A DNA stretch of 64,000 bases from Oceanospirillales bacterium (GTDB taxonomy: Bacteria; Pseudomonadota; Gammaproteobacteria; Pseudomonadales; Balneatricaceae): NCBI GenBank assembly GCA_018223185.1, contig JAAEYW010000008.1, positions 62,001 to 126,000 of the forward strand, given 5' to 3'. The stretch's first letter is position 1. Every line of letters begins with the position of its first letter. This document shows, one piece after another, positions 29,803 to 41,981 of this stretch. Position numbers and translations under genes: made by a program. The notes beneath the pieces are model-generated. The model was not told where the DNA came from and did not search any database. It saw only the letters and a program-made list of their open reading frames with translations.

Positions 29803-31041
29803 ATGTCTCGCAGAAGAGTCGTTGTTACTGGTATGGGGATGCTGACCCCGGTAGGCAGCACTGTCCAGGAGACATGGACCAGTATTCTTAACGGCAAGAG
29901 TGGCGCAGCAGAAATTACCCACTTTGATCCTACGCCGTTTGGTACCCGTTTTTCCGCCTCTGTTAAAGAGTTTGATCTTAGTGCTTATATGAGCCCTAAG
30001 GATGCCCGAAAAATGGACCTGTTTATTCAGTACGGAATGGTTGCTGCTATTCAGGCAGTTGAAGATGCCGGGCTGGATGTGACCGAAGAAAATGCTCCCC
30101 GCATCGGTGTAGCAATTGGTTCAGGGATTGGTGGCTTGCCGATGATTGAGGCGACCCACGATATTCTTAATAAAAGTGGTCCGCGACGGATTTCGCCGTT
30201 TTTTGTGCCCGGTAGTATTATCAATATGATCTCAGGTAATCTGGCGATCAAATATGGTTTCAAAGGGCCAAATATTGCAATCACTACGGCCTGTACAACC
30301 GGTACCCATAATATCGGTTTTGCTGCCCGGATGATTCAGAACAGCGATGCGGATGTGATGATTGCCGGCGGTGCCGAGATGGCAACTACTCCTTTGGGAG
30401 TCGGTGGTTTCTCTGCTGCGCGGGCACTTTCTACCCGTAATGATGATCCTCAGGCTGCCAGCCGGCCATGGGACAGAGACCGCGATGGCTTTGTTCTTGG
30501 AGATGGTGCCGGGGTGATTGTGCTGGAAGAGTACGAAGCCGCTAAGGCCCGTGGTGCAAAAATCTATGCTGAGCTGGTTGGCTTCGGTATGAGTGATGAT
30601 GCTTATCATATGACATCTCCACCGGAAGATGGTGCGGGTGCTGCGATGTCGATGGCAAATGCAATTAAAGATGCGGGGCTTAATCCGGATCAGATTAGTT
30701 ACATTAACGCCCATGGCACATCAACACCTGCGGGAGATATTGCCGAATCCAATGCTGCTAAGCTGGTATTAGGCAATGCTGCTGATAATGTTCGCATGAG
30801 TTCAACCAAATCTATGATCGGCCACTTGTTAGGTGCTGCGGGGGCGGTTGAAGCGATCTTTTCAGTATTGGCAATCCGGGATCAGGTGGCTCCGCCTACC
30901 ATTAACCTGGATAACCCGTCTGAAGGCTGTGACCTGAACTATGTTCCTCATACGGCTCAGGAAACTGAAATTGAGGCTGCGGTATCCAACTCTTTCGGTT
31001 TCGGTGGTACCAACGGTACCCTGGTATTCCGTAAGATCTGA
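29803..31041 (+). CDS. fabF: 3-oxoacyl-ACP synthase II
   Basis: [54 protein letters not shown]. Confidence 0.97.
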   Translation: MSRRRVVVTGMGMLTPVGSTVQETWTSILNGKSGAAEITHFDPTPFGTRFSASVKEFDLSAYMSPKDARKMDLFIQYGMVAAIQAVEDAGLDVTEENAPRIGVAIGSGIGGLPMIEATHDILNKSGPRRISPFFVPGSIINMISGNLAIKYGFKGPNIAITTACTTGTHNIGFAARMIQNSDADVMIAGGAEMATTPLGVGGFSAARALSTRNDDPQAASRPWDRDRDGFVLGDGAGVIVLEEYEAAKARGAKIYAELVGFGMSDDAYHMTSPPEDGAGAAMSMANAIKDAGLNPDQISYINAHGTSTPAGDIAESNAAKLVLGNAADNVRMSSTKSMIGHLLGAAGAVEAIFSVLAIRDQVAPPTINLDNPSEGCDLNYVPHTAQETEIEAAVSNSFGFGGTNGTLVFRKI

Positions 31042-31077
31042 GTATACGGGCGCGTACTGTGCGCGCCCGTCCTCCCT

Positions 31078-31935
31078 ATGAGATCCTGTATCCTCATTAA
31101 TGGTTTGTCAGAGCACTCACTTCCGGTCACTGACCGGGGGTTTGCCTATGGGCATGGTCTGTTCGAAACCATCGCCGTTAACCTTTCGGCACCGGTTGCA
31201 TGGCAGGCTCATCTCGACCGCCTCAGAGACGGCGCTAAACGTCTTGCAATCCCTCTGCCTGTCGATATTCAACACCTACTTGAGCAGGATCTGGCAAAGC
31301 TTCTCCGGCTGCAACAGAATGCTCCAGAGCGCCAGGTGCTGAAAATAACCATCACCCGTGGATGTGGTGGGCGTGGATATGCGGTCGATGAGGCTGTTCC
31401 GATCAACAGAATTGTTCAGCTGACCCCCTTTCCTGAATATCCTGATCAGCCATCTCAGATGGGTATTACGGTCACCCAATGTCAGACCCGGCTTGCGTTA
31501 TCGCCTCAGCTGGCTGGTATTAAACATCTCAATCGTCTTGAGCAGGTGCTGGCGCGGGCAGAGTGGAATGATACCCGGATTCGCGAAGGTGTGGTGCTTG
31601 ATAGCGAGGGGTTCCTGGCTGAGGGAACGATGAGTAATCTGTTCTGGTTACAGGGAGGCGTTCTCTATACCCCTCAGCTGGATCGTTGTGGCATTAAAGG
31701 GATTATTCGGCAAAGAGTGATCAGCATTGCTGAGCAGTGCGGGATAGCGGTAAGTGAAGGCTTGTATACACCCGATGCGCTGGCTGATGCTGATGAAATT
31801 TTTGTTTGTAACAGTATTATCGCTATCTGGCCGGTGACCGGATTTATCACGGATCAGAAGCGATACCCTGAATGGTCCATTGGACCGATAACCCGTATGT
31901 TGCAGTCCCGGTTGTTAGCTGAAGGAATTTATTAG
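31078..31935 (+). CDS. pabC: 4-amino-4-deoxychorismate lyase
   Basis: Class IV PLP fold; DRGFAYGHGLFETIAV; EGTMSNLFW; location between fabF and mltG. Confidence 0.9.
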   Translation: MRSCILINGLSEHSLPVTDRGFAYGHGLFETIAVNLSAPVAWQAHLDRLRDGAKRLAIPLPVDIQHLLEQDLAKLLRLQQNAPERQVLKITITRGCGGRGYAVDEAVPINRIVQLTPFPEYPDQPSQMGITVTQCQTRLALSPQLAGIKHLNRLEQVLARAEWNDTRIREGVVLDSEGFLAEGTMSNLFWLQGGVLYTPQLDRCGIKGIIRQRVISIAEQCGIAVSEGLYTPDALADADEIFVCNSIIAIWPVTGFITDQKRYPEWSIGPITRMLQSRLLAEGIY

Positions 31936-32966
31936 TGCGTAAAGTTGTTCTCTCTTTTGTAATAACGCTGGTTGTGGTTATTGCATTTGCCTATGGTGGC
32001 TGGCGTTCATTGCAGTCATATCTCGATACCCCTTTGAATCTGACCCAGCCGCGGATTGTTATGGTTGAGTCGGGAAGTAGCTTTAACCGGGTTGCCGGTC
32101 GGCTCGCTGCTGATGGGGTTATGGAAAAGCCGGATTGGTTTGCGTTTTTTGTTCGCATCAACAAAGCAGGTCATCTCCTGAAAGCGGGCGAGTATGAGTT
32201 GGTTCCCGGTACTACACCACGAACCCTGCTGGCTCAGTTGATTGCAGGAAAAATCATTACATATAATTTCACCATCATAGAAGGCTCTACTTTCAGTCAG
32301 TTACGAGAACAACTTAAAGCGAATGAGCAGATAAAATTCACACTGCAGAATCAGAGTGATGCCCAGTTGATGGCCTCTCTGGGGCTTGAAGGACAACACC
32401 CGGAAGGGATGTTTCTTGCCGACACCTATCAGTTTCACCGGGGTATGAGTGATTTTGATCTTCTCAAACGAGCCAATGCCTTGCTGCTGTCTGAGCTGGA
32501 AAAAGCCTGGCAGGAAAGGGCTAAAGAGTTACCCTACACGTCTGCTTATGAAGCACTTATTATGGCCTCAATCGTGGAAAAAGAGACTGCACTGAGCAGT
32601 GAGAGACCCGCTATTGCAGGTGTTTTTGTTCAACGGCTGCATAAAGGTATGAAGTTACAGACTGATCCCACGGTGATTTACGGTATGGGGGATCGCTATA
32701 AAGGTAATATCCGTCGTGCAGACCTGCGCCGGCCCACTCCTTATAACACGTACGCTATCAACGGCTTGCCTCCTACGCCGATCGCGATGGTGGGGCGGGA
32801 AGCGATTTTGGCTGCTTTGCACCCGGAGAAGGGGGAATGGTTGTACTTTGTGGCAAAAGGAGATGGCAGTCATCAGTTTTCGGCAACCCTGGCAGAGCAT
32901 AACAGGGCGGTTAAGCAGTATCAGTTAAAGCGTCGGAGTGATTATCGCTCCAGTCCGGATCAATAA
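31935..32966 (+). CDS. mltG: Endolytic transglycosylase MltG
   Basis: ASIVEKETALSSERPAIAGVFVQRLHKGMKLQTDPTVIYG. Confidence 0.96.
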   Translation: MRKVVLSFVITLVVVIAFAYGGWRSLQSYLDTPLNLTQPRIVMVESGSSFNRVAGRLAADGVMEKPDWFAFFVRINKAGHLLKAGEYELVPGTTPRTLLAQLIAGKIITYNFTIIEGSTFSQLREQLKANEQIKFTLQNQSDAQLMASLGLEGQHPEGMFLADTYQFHRGMSDFDLLKRANALLLSELEKAWQERAKELPYTSAYEALIMASIVEKETALSSERPAIAGVFVQRLHKGMKLQTDPTVIYGMGDRYKGNIRRADLRRPTPYNTYAINGLPPTPIAMVGREAILAALHPEKGEWLYFVAKGDGSHQFSATLAEHNRAVKQYQLKRRSDYRSSPDQ

Positions 32967-32993
32967 CTCCGGACCCCTTAAGTATTTGTTTGA

Positions 32994-34662
<1,669 letters not shown>

Positions 34663-34758
34663 CTGGCCTGGCAGGATATACAGCGGCATAAAGCGATAGT
34701 AAGATATAAGCCAGTCTGAATTTAGGATGAAATAAGTACTAGGGAGGCTATACGGCCT

Positions 34759-35109
34759 ATGTCAGTTGTACCCCGCATGAGTCATGGAATTCTCTCCCTG
34801 GCAATTGAGACCAAGGAGGATCTCTATAAATCATATATGCCGTTTATCAAAAATGGCGGGTTATTCATTCCTACTACCCGAACCTATCAGCTTGGCGAAG
34901 AGGTGTTTATGTTGCTGAGTCTGATTGATGAAGACGACAAGATTCCGGTCACCGGGAAGGTTATCTGGGTCACTCCCCGGGCAGCTCAGGGGGGGCGTAT
35001 ACCGGGCATCGGTATTCAGCTGTCTCAGGATGATGCTACGCTGATCTCCAAGATTGAAACCTATATTGCGACACTGCTGAATTCGGGCCGACGCACCAAT
35101 ACGATGTAA
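34759..35109 (+). CDS. pilZ: PilZ domain protein (type IV pilus assembly type)
   Basis: 116 aa following holB; GGLFIPTTRTYQLGEEVFMLLSL; GKVIWVTP; GIGIQLS. Confidence 0.92.
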   Translation: MSVVPRMSHGILSLAIETKEDLYKSYMPFIKNGGLFIPTTRTYQLGEEVFMLLSLIDEDDKIPVTGKVIWVTPRAAQGGRIPGIGIQLSQDDATLISKIETYIATLLNSGRRTNTM

Positions 35110-35123
35110 TTCTGAGTTACCCC

Positions 35124-35906
35124 ATGTTTGTTGATTCTCACTGCCATCTTGACAGGCTCGACCTGTCAGCCCGTGATAACGGCCTTCAGTCAGTCATTGA
35201 TGCTGCCTCAGATAAAGATGTTTCCCGCATGCTGTGTGTTGCGATCGACCTGCAAACATTGCCAGAGATGCTGGAAATCGTTAAGCAATTCGATAACGTT
35301 TACGCATCCGCCGGGGTTCATCCGCTTCATGTTTCAGACGGGGTGCCTGAGATTGACACGTTGCTCGGTTATGCTGCTGATTCAAACGTGATTGCTCTGG
35401 GTGAAACCGGGCTGGATTATTTTTACCAGAAGGACACAGTCGAGCAGCAACGGGAAAGTTTTGTACACCATCTGAAGGCATCAGCTGAATCGCGCTTGCC
35501 GGTCATTGTGCATACCCGCGATGCCCGTGAAGACACCATCAGCATACTGCGTCGGCATGTTGATACCGGGGTTGCTGGCGTGCTGCACTGTTTTACCGAG
35601 AACTGGGAGATGGCGCAACAGGCGATGGACCTGAATTTCATGATCTCTTTTTCCGGAATTATTACTTTCCGTAATGCTGCTGAGCTCAGGGACGTTGTCC
35701 GTCAGGTGCCGATGGAAAACCTGTTGATTGAAACAGATTCCCCTTATCTGGCCCCGGTGCCCTATCGGGGTAAGTCCAATGAGCCGCAGTATGTTGTTGA
35801 AGTCGCGCAGTGTGTTGCCGATATTAAAGGTCTTCGCATTGAAGAGGTCGCAGAGATAACCAGTAATAACTTCGACCGTATGTTTAATAAAGCGGTCAGC
35901 GGCTGA
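35124..35906 (+). CDS. TatD family hydrolase (YcfH type)
   Basis: MFVDSHCHLDRLDL; GETGLDYFY; LIETDSPYLAPVPYRGK. Confidence 0.95.
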   Translation: MFVDSHCHLDRLDLSARDNGLQSVIDAASDKDVSRMLCVAIDLQTLPEMLEIVKQFDNVYASAGVHPLHVSDGVPEIDTLLGYAADSNVIALGETGLDYFYQKDTVEQQRESFVHHLKASAESRLPVIVHTRDAREDTISILRRHVDTGVAGVLHCFTENWEMAQQAMDLNFMISFSGIITFRNAAELRDVVRQVPMENLLIETDSPYLAPVPYRGKSNEPQYVVEVAQCVADIKGLRIEEVAEITSNNFDRMFNKAVSG

Positions 35907-35908
35907 CA

Positions 35909-36817
35909 ATGAGCGGGTCTCCGGTAAGCCCTCCAGTCAGCTACATCGAGCCTTTGTTTCGTCCGCCCAGTGAGGCAAACTCCCTTATTCTTCAGGTGAC
36001 CAATGGTTGCAGCTGGAACCGTTGTACTTTCTGCGAGATGTATATCGATCCTCAGAAGCAATTTAAGCTTAAAAGTGAAACCCTGCTGCTTGATGAGATC
36101 GTTCGCTGTGGTCAGCAATTGTCCGGCGTAAGACGAGTTTTTCTCGGCGATGGTGATGCGATGGTGTTATCGTTCCGGCGCCTGAAAACCATTCTGGAAG
36201 CTATTCGTACCCATCTGCCCGGCGTCACCCGGGTGTCTGCTTATGCTCTGCCGTCCAATCTCAAACATAAAACAGTGGAAGAGCTGCAGTCGCTTCGCGA
36301 CCTGGGTCTGACGCTGATCTACGTGGGCGCTGAGAGTGGCGATGATGAAGTGCTGCGTTGTATCGACAAAGGGGAGACCTTTCAGAGTACAGTTGACGGG
36401 CTGCTTAAAGCCAGACAGGCGGGGATTAAAACATCTGTAATGCTGATCAACGGTCTGGGTGGTGTGCGTATGAGTGAGCAGCATGCCCGGGCATCGGCAA
36501 AACTGATTAACGCGGTTCAGCCCGAGTACCTCGCAACGCTGGTGCTGTTTTCCCGGCGCGGAAACCGGCGTGTCTCAGAAGGGTTTGGTGATGATTTTAC
36601 CCCGCTGAATCAACGCCAGCTGTTTCAGGAGATGGAGATGTTTCTCTCTGATCTAAGGCTTAAGGGCACCATATTTCGCAGCGATCACGCCTCTAACTTC
36701 CTGGTGTTGAAAGGTGTCCTTAACCGGGATCTTGATGCAATGCTTATGCAGCTGCGTACCGCAATTGAAACGCCTGAACGGGTGTTTCTGCGACAGGACT
36801 ATCAGCGCGGTTTATAA
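35909..36817 (+). CDS. Radical SAM protein with Cx4Cx2C cluster motif
   Basis: NGCSWNRCTFCEMY; IYVGAESGDDEVL. Confidence 0.88.
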   Translation: MSGSPVSPPVSYIEPLFRPPSEANSLILQVTNGCSWNRCTFCEMYIDPQKQFKLKSETLLLDEIVRCGQQLSGVRRVFLGDGDAMVLSFRRLKTILEAIRTHLPGVTRVSAYALPSNLKHKTVEELQSLRDLGLTLIYVGAESGDDEVLRCIDKGETFQSTVDGLLKARQAGIKTSVMLINGLGGVRMSEQHARASAKLINAVQPEYLATLVLFSRRGNRRVSEGFGDDFTPLNQRQLFQEMEMFLSDLRLKGTIFRSDHASNFLVLKGVLNRDLDAMLMQLRTAIETPERVFLRQDYQRGL

Positions 36818-37026
36818 GACGCACCTGTCTGTTTATCATCAACGTTGTCAGTATCAATCACGACTACACTGAAGCTCTCAGGCAGACGCATTAACGGTGT
36901 TTTTCCTGTTCAGTGTTCAGCCGGTTACGGGGCCATTCACTGTTCTCTGAACGTCATATGCCTTTGCTAATGTATTTTTGTCTATTCTATGAATAGCACC
37001 TGTAACGACAGGATCAGGCAGGCTGT

Positions 37027-38229
37027 ATGCAAACAGATGGCACAAGATCTTCTCTGAGTCAGATTCCGACAGGGATCTGGATACTCGGTTTTGTCAGCCT
37101 GCTGATGGATGTATCCTCTGAAATGATCCACAGTCTGTTGCCGATGTTTATGGTGACTGCGCTGGGTGCCAGCGCTTTAGAGGTTGGACTAATCGAAGGG
37201 CTGGCCGAATCTATAGCGCTGATTGTCAGGGTTTTCTCCGGCCCTCTGAGTGATTATCTGGGCAGGCGTAAGGGGCTGGTCGTGTTGGGTTACAGTCTGG
37301 CTGCGGTATCGAAGCCAATGTTTGCTATTGCGCCAGGGATCGGAACGTTGTTCTCGGCGCGCATGCTCGACCGGATAGGTAAGGGGATTCGTGGTGCCCC
37401 CCGTGATGCACTTGTGGCTGATATCACCCCGTCGCTGTTGCGCGGGGCTGCGTTTGGCTTGCGACAATCGCTTGATGCTGTGGGAGCCTTTTTCGGGCCG
37501 TTGCTTGCGGTGGCGTTGATGCTGTTGTGGGCCAACGACTTTCGCGCGGTTTTCTGGGTTGCTACCATCCCTGCCTTCGCTGCTGTCGGTTTGCTGGTCT
37601 TCGGCCTGCATGAGTCCGCACCTTGCAGAGATAATCCGCGCAGTAATCCGATTCGCCGGGAGAGTCTTTTACGGCTCAGTCAATCCTATTGGTGGGTCGT
37701 GGCTGTTGGTGCTTTATTTACGCTGGCCCGGTTCAGTGAGGCATTTCTGGTATTGCGGGCCCTGCAAGGGGGAATCCCTGTAGCCCTGGTGCCGCTGGTC
37801 ATGGTGCTCATGAGTCTGATCTATTTTCTTTCAGCATACCCGATTGGCAGGCTGTCTGACCGGATGAACCATAGTAAATTGCTGGCTATTGGTCTTGTCG
37901 TACTAATTGCTGCCGATCTGGTGCTTGCTCTCAATGATCACTGGTTGTTTGTTGTGCTCGGCGTTTCTCTCTGGGGGCTTCATCTGGGGATTACACAAGG
38001 GCTGCTTGCAACAATGGTGGCCAATACGGCACATGCAGACCTGCGTGGCACAGCGTTTGGTCTCTTCAATCTAACCTGCGGTGTTGCCATGTTGCTGGCG
38101 AGCGTTATTGCCGGATTGCTGTGGGATCGCTTCGGTGCATCGGTCACCTTTTATGTCGGGGCAGGGTTCTGTGTGATGACGCTTATTGGTCTGATAGGGA
38201 ATTCGGCCCGGCTAAAAGCAGAAGCCTGA
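37027..38229 (+). CDS. MFS transporter
   Basis: ~12 TM; SGPLSDYLGRRKGLVVLGY; DRIGKGIRGAPRDALVAD. Confidence 0.9.
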   Translation: MQTDGTRSSLSQIPTGIWILGFVSLLMDVSSEMIHSLLPMFMVTALGASALEVGLIEGLAESIALIVRVFSGPLSDYLGRRKGLVVLGYSLAAVSKPMFAIAPGIGTLFSARMLDRIGKGIRGAPRDALVADITPSLLRGAAFGLRQSLDAVGAFFGPLLAVALMLLWANDFRAVFWVATIPAFAAVGLLVFGLHESAPCRDNPRSNPIRRESLLRLSQSYWWVVAVGALFTLARFSEAFLVLRALQGGIPVALVPLVMVLMSLIYFLSAYPIGRLSDRMNHSKLLAIGLVVLIAADLVLALNDHWLFVVLGVSLWGLHLGITQGLLATMVANTAHADLRGTAFGLFNLTCGVAMLLASVIAGLLWDRFGASVTFYVGAGFCVMTLIGLIGNSARLKAEA

Positions 38230-38442
38230 CATGCTGGTTTGTGCTTCCTCAATATTGCACTTTTCGTTGTCGCGTTGGGGTCGTTTTTTGTCAATCTGAC
38301 AGCGAGCCTTTGCTGTATTCTAATGATATATCAATCTGTTATAAATAATCCTCATTGGGTAGTAGTTACATCCGAAACCCATTGATTTATACTTTTGTAT
38401 AAGAGCTTGCTCTCATAAGTATATAACAAAAGGTAATAAACC

Positions 38443-39543
38443 ATGAGAAGACCCGTACGGATTGCTGTAACTGGTGCTGCAGGCGCGATCAGTTATAACC
38501 TGTTATTTAAAATTGCTGCAGGGGAGATGATGGGGCGCGATCAGCCGGTTATTCTTCAGCTGATTGAGATTCCAGAAGCCATGGAAGCCCTTCGTGGTGT
38601 TGCCATGGAGTTGGAAGATTGTGCTTACCCTTTGTTGCATACGATTACTCTCCACGATAACGTCGAAGAAGGCTTTAGTAACTGTCACTATGCATTGCTG
38701 GTCGGTGCGCGTCCACGTGGGCCGGGTATGGAGCGGAGCGACCTGCTTGAAGTGAATGCTGAAATTTTTGCCCGTCAGGGTAAGGCGCTTAACGACTTTG
38801 CCAACCGCGATGTAAAAGTGCTGGTGACCGGCAACCCTGCAAATACTAATGCTCTGATTGCCAGTCGTAATGCACCGAACCTGAGCCCCTCTCAGTTTAC
38901 CTGTCTGACACGTCTGGATCATAACCGGGCTAAAGGTATGCTGGCGAGTCAGTGTGGCGTAACTGCCCGTGATATTCAGAATATCATTATCTGGGGCAAC
39001 CATTCTCCGACTCAGTATCCGGATCTTCATCATGCCACAGTGTTCGGTCAGCCAGCGATGGGACAGATTGATACTTCCTGGTATCGTAATGAATTTATTC
39101 CCCGGGTTCAGGAGCGTGGCAGCGAGATTATTAAAGCGCGAGGCTTATCCAGTGCTGCTTCTGCAGCCCAGGCGATTGTTGACCAGATGCATAACTGGAC
39201 TCAGGGTACTGATCCGGGCGAAGTTGTCAGTATGGGTATTCTGAGCGATGGCAGTTATGGCATTGAGAAAGGGGTTTTCTTCTCCTTCCCGGTACGTTGT
39301 AACTATGGTCGTTATCAGATTGTGCATGGTTTGGAGATTAGCGATTTCAGTCGCAAGAAGCTCACGGCTACAGAGCTTGAACTGCTTGAGGAAAAGGCAG
39401 TAGTCGATCACCTGTTGCCAAAAGAAACTGAGGAGTCTCACATGAATCTGACTATCTGTCTGAAGTCAGGAGTGACTCTCTATGCCGATGGTACAGGACC
39501 AAGCCAGGAAAGTAAGTTCCTTAATAACAACCGGGTGCTCTGA
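38443..39543 (+). CDS. mdh: Malate dehydrogenase with ~40-aa C-terminal extension
   Basis: [56 protein letters not shown]. Confidence 0.92.
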   Translation: MRRPVRIAVTGAAGAISYNLLFKIAAGEMMGRDQPVILQLIEIPEAMEALRGVAMELEDCAYPLLHTITLHDNVEEGFSNCHYALLVGARPRGPGMERSDLLEVNAEIFARQGKALNDFANRDVKVLVTGNPANTNALIASRNAPNLSPSQFTCLTRLDHNRAKGMLASQCGVTARDIQNIIIWGNHSPTQYPDLHHATVFGQPAMGQIDTSWYRNEFIPRVQERGSEIIKARGLSSAASAAQAIVDQMHNWTQGTDPGEVVSMGILSDGSYGIEKGVFFSFPVRCNYGRYQIVHGLEISDFSRKKLTATELELLEEKAVVDHLLPKETEESHMNLTICLKSGVTLYADGTGPSQESKFLNNNRVL

Positions 39544-39571
39544 TACCTGGTTTTTCTGACACACTCAATAA

Positions 39572-39608
39572 AGCCCTGCCTGAATCATTTCGGCGGGGTT
39601 TTTTTTTG
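39572..39608 (+). terminator. mdh rho-independent terminator
   Basis: AAGCCCTGCCtgaatcatttcGGCGGGGTTTTTTTTT. Confidence 0.8.
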
Positions 39609-39622
39609 ATGGATTGATACCG

Positions 39623-40027
39623 ATGGTAGAGATAATCAGCATAGAAACCCGGGGGCAGGGGTTATATGAATTTACCGATCAGATCAGGCATTTACTCAAT
39701 AGAAGTCTGGTGCAAGAGGGCCTCTGCAGCCTTCTGATTCAGCATACCAGCGCCAGTCTGACCATTCAGGAAAATGCAGACCCCAGCGCTCAGCATGATC
39801 TGGAAAACTGGCTGAACCGTCTGGTGCCTGAGGGTGACCCGCTTTATACCCATGTGTTCGAAGGCCGGGATGATATGCCGGCACATATCAAAGCAGCCCT
39901 GACGGCAACCACGCTATCGATTCCGGTAAAGGCTGGGCAATTGATGCTGGGAGCCTGGCAGGGTGTTTATTGCTGGGAGCATCGCCACGGTCACCAGGTA
40001 AGATCAGTTGCCGTGCATATCGGCTGA
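39623..40027 (+). CDS. YjbQ family (UPF0047) protein
   Basis: LLIQHTSASLTIQENADPSAQHDLENWLNRLVPE; GTWQG-type AWQGVYCWEHR. Confidence 0.92.
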   Translation: MVEIISIETRGQGLYEFTDQIRHLLNRSLVQEGLCSLLIQHTSASLTIQENADPSAQHDLENWLNRLVPEGDPLYTHVFEGRDDMPAHIKAALTATTLSIPVKAGQLMLGAWQGVYCWEHRHGHQVRSVAVHIG

Positions 40028-40347
40028 GTCAGACGTTAAACCTGCACACCGGCTCTGAATTGACTGACCGTTCATGACAGAGCCTGCTCTTTTCTCGATA
40101 TTCAAAAAACTCTTTTGGCTATGATTAGTCTCAATCACTCTATAAAAGCGCATATATAGCCATTTATATGACTAAATATAGGTTTTTAGAGCCATCCTCC
40201 AGGCTAATTGTCTAATAATTAACCTGTTGGACTAACAAAAATAATATTCAGATTTGATCAACAGGAATACCTCATAAACAACAGTCTAAAAGACCTTTAG
40301 TCTGATGGGTGGAATGTTGTGATATCTGTCAGAAGAGAGGTACATTT

Positions 40348-41860
40348 ATGAATGACCGTTCACACATTTCTGACGTGAAAAAGCCAGGGCTGGCATTAGC
40401 TCTGATTCCCGTAGTTCTCACCCTGCTTGTTCTGGGTGTGCAGCTGTTCTATTTTGGTGATTTTACCCCGCACATTCCGCTTGCAATCGGTTTAGCGATA
40501 ACCGGTTTAGTTGGCATCAGGCTGGGCCTTAAATGGAAAGATATAGAAGAGGGTGTTTTCCATGTAATTCATGTTTCACTGCCGTCAGTTTCTGTTCTGA
40601 TCTGCGTAGGCATGATTATTGGTGTATGGATCGCCAGTGGTACGGTGCCAACGCTGATCTATTATGGCCTGACGTTATTGTCTCCACAGATATTCCTGGC
40701 GGCTGCTATGGTGCTTTGCTCGGTTGTATCTGTGTCTCTTGGTACGTCCTGGGGAACCGTAGGAACAGTGGGTCTTGCACTGATGGGGATAGGGGCAGGT
40801 TTTGATATTCCGGTATACTGGACCGCTGGTGCAGTGGTGTCCGGTGCCTTTTTTGGTGATAAAGTTTCGCCTCTGTCAGATACAACCAATCTTGCTCCGG
40901 CGGTTACCGGTACCGATGTGTTTTCGCATATCAAAAACATGATGCCGACTACAATACCCGCTATGCTGATCGCGTTTACCATCTATCTGGTGGCGGGATT
41001 TACTCTGATTGATGGAGAGGGGGGCTTCATTTGAGAAGATTACTGCGATTACTACGGCTCTTGAGTCGAACTTCACTATCTCAGCATGGCTTCTGTTGCC
41101 CGCGCTGTTGGTCATTGTGCTTGCTGTAAAGCGTATGCCGCCCATTCCATCGCTGTTTGCCGGGGTGCTGGCGGGTGCGGTTGCTGCGATGATAACCCAG
41201 GGGGCAGGTATCCATCAGTTGCTCACCTTTGCGAATAGTGGTTATTCCATTGATACTGGTATCAGCACTATCGACAGTCTGTTGAATCGCGGTGGTATAC
41301 AGTCAATGATGTGGACCATCTCTCTGGTGCTTATTGCACTGGGCTTTGGTGGTGCTCTGGAGAAGACCGGTTGTCTGGAAGCCATTATTGCATCCATTAT
41401 GACCCGGATTAAAGGGTTTAAAGGTGTACAGACAGCGGCAGTTTGTACCTCTATTTCGACCAATCTTGTTGCCGGCGATCCCTATTTATCAATCGCTTTG
41501 CCGGGTCGTATGTACGCGCCTATCTATCGGGGCATGGGGTATTCTACGCTAAACCTTTCCCGGGCGATTGAAGAGGGCGGCACGCTTATTTCGCCGCTGA
41601 TCCCCTGGAATGCCGGCGGTGCATTTGTCATCAGCGCGCTGGGGCTGGGTATTGCGGACGGCAATATAGAAAATCTGCTGTATATTCCGTTGGCATTTGC
41701 CTGTTGGATATCACCTGTTATCGGGCTGATCTATGCCCAGACAGGGCTGTTCTCACCTAAAGCGACAGATGAAGAACGTCGTATGTGGGAGCATCAGGGA
41801 GAGATTATTGCGACTGAAACGGTAGAGGATAGCTTTGCTAAGAAGGAAGTAACAGTGTAA
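40348..41860 (+). pseudogene. nhaC: NhaC-family Na+/H+ antiporter, reading frame split at a G6 tract (41019-41024)
   Basis: Two overlapping ORFs (40348-41034, 41009-41860) form N- and C-halves of one NhaC protein; removing one G fuses them. Confidence 0.85.
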
Positions 41861-41883
41861 TTCTGAGAAAAGCAGCAGCTGTT

Positions 41884-41912
41884 AAACCCCGGCATTGTCC
41901 AGGGTTTTTTAT
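41884..41912. terminator. Terminator between convergent nhaC and cheW
   Basis: AAACCCCGGcattgtCCAGGGTTTTTTAT. Confidence 0.65.
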
Positions 41913-41981
41913 TGCATATATTTTGACGAGGATCGTATGGCAGGCCCGAGGCGCAGCCTCCTGAGCGGGAGGCGGGCTCTG

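Noticed and set aside
40348-41860. Two separate half-size transporters
   Set aside because: The halves join into one NhaC by removal of a single G in a homopolymer, so one interrupted gene is the simpler reading
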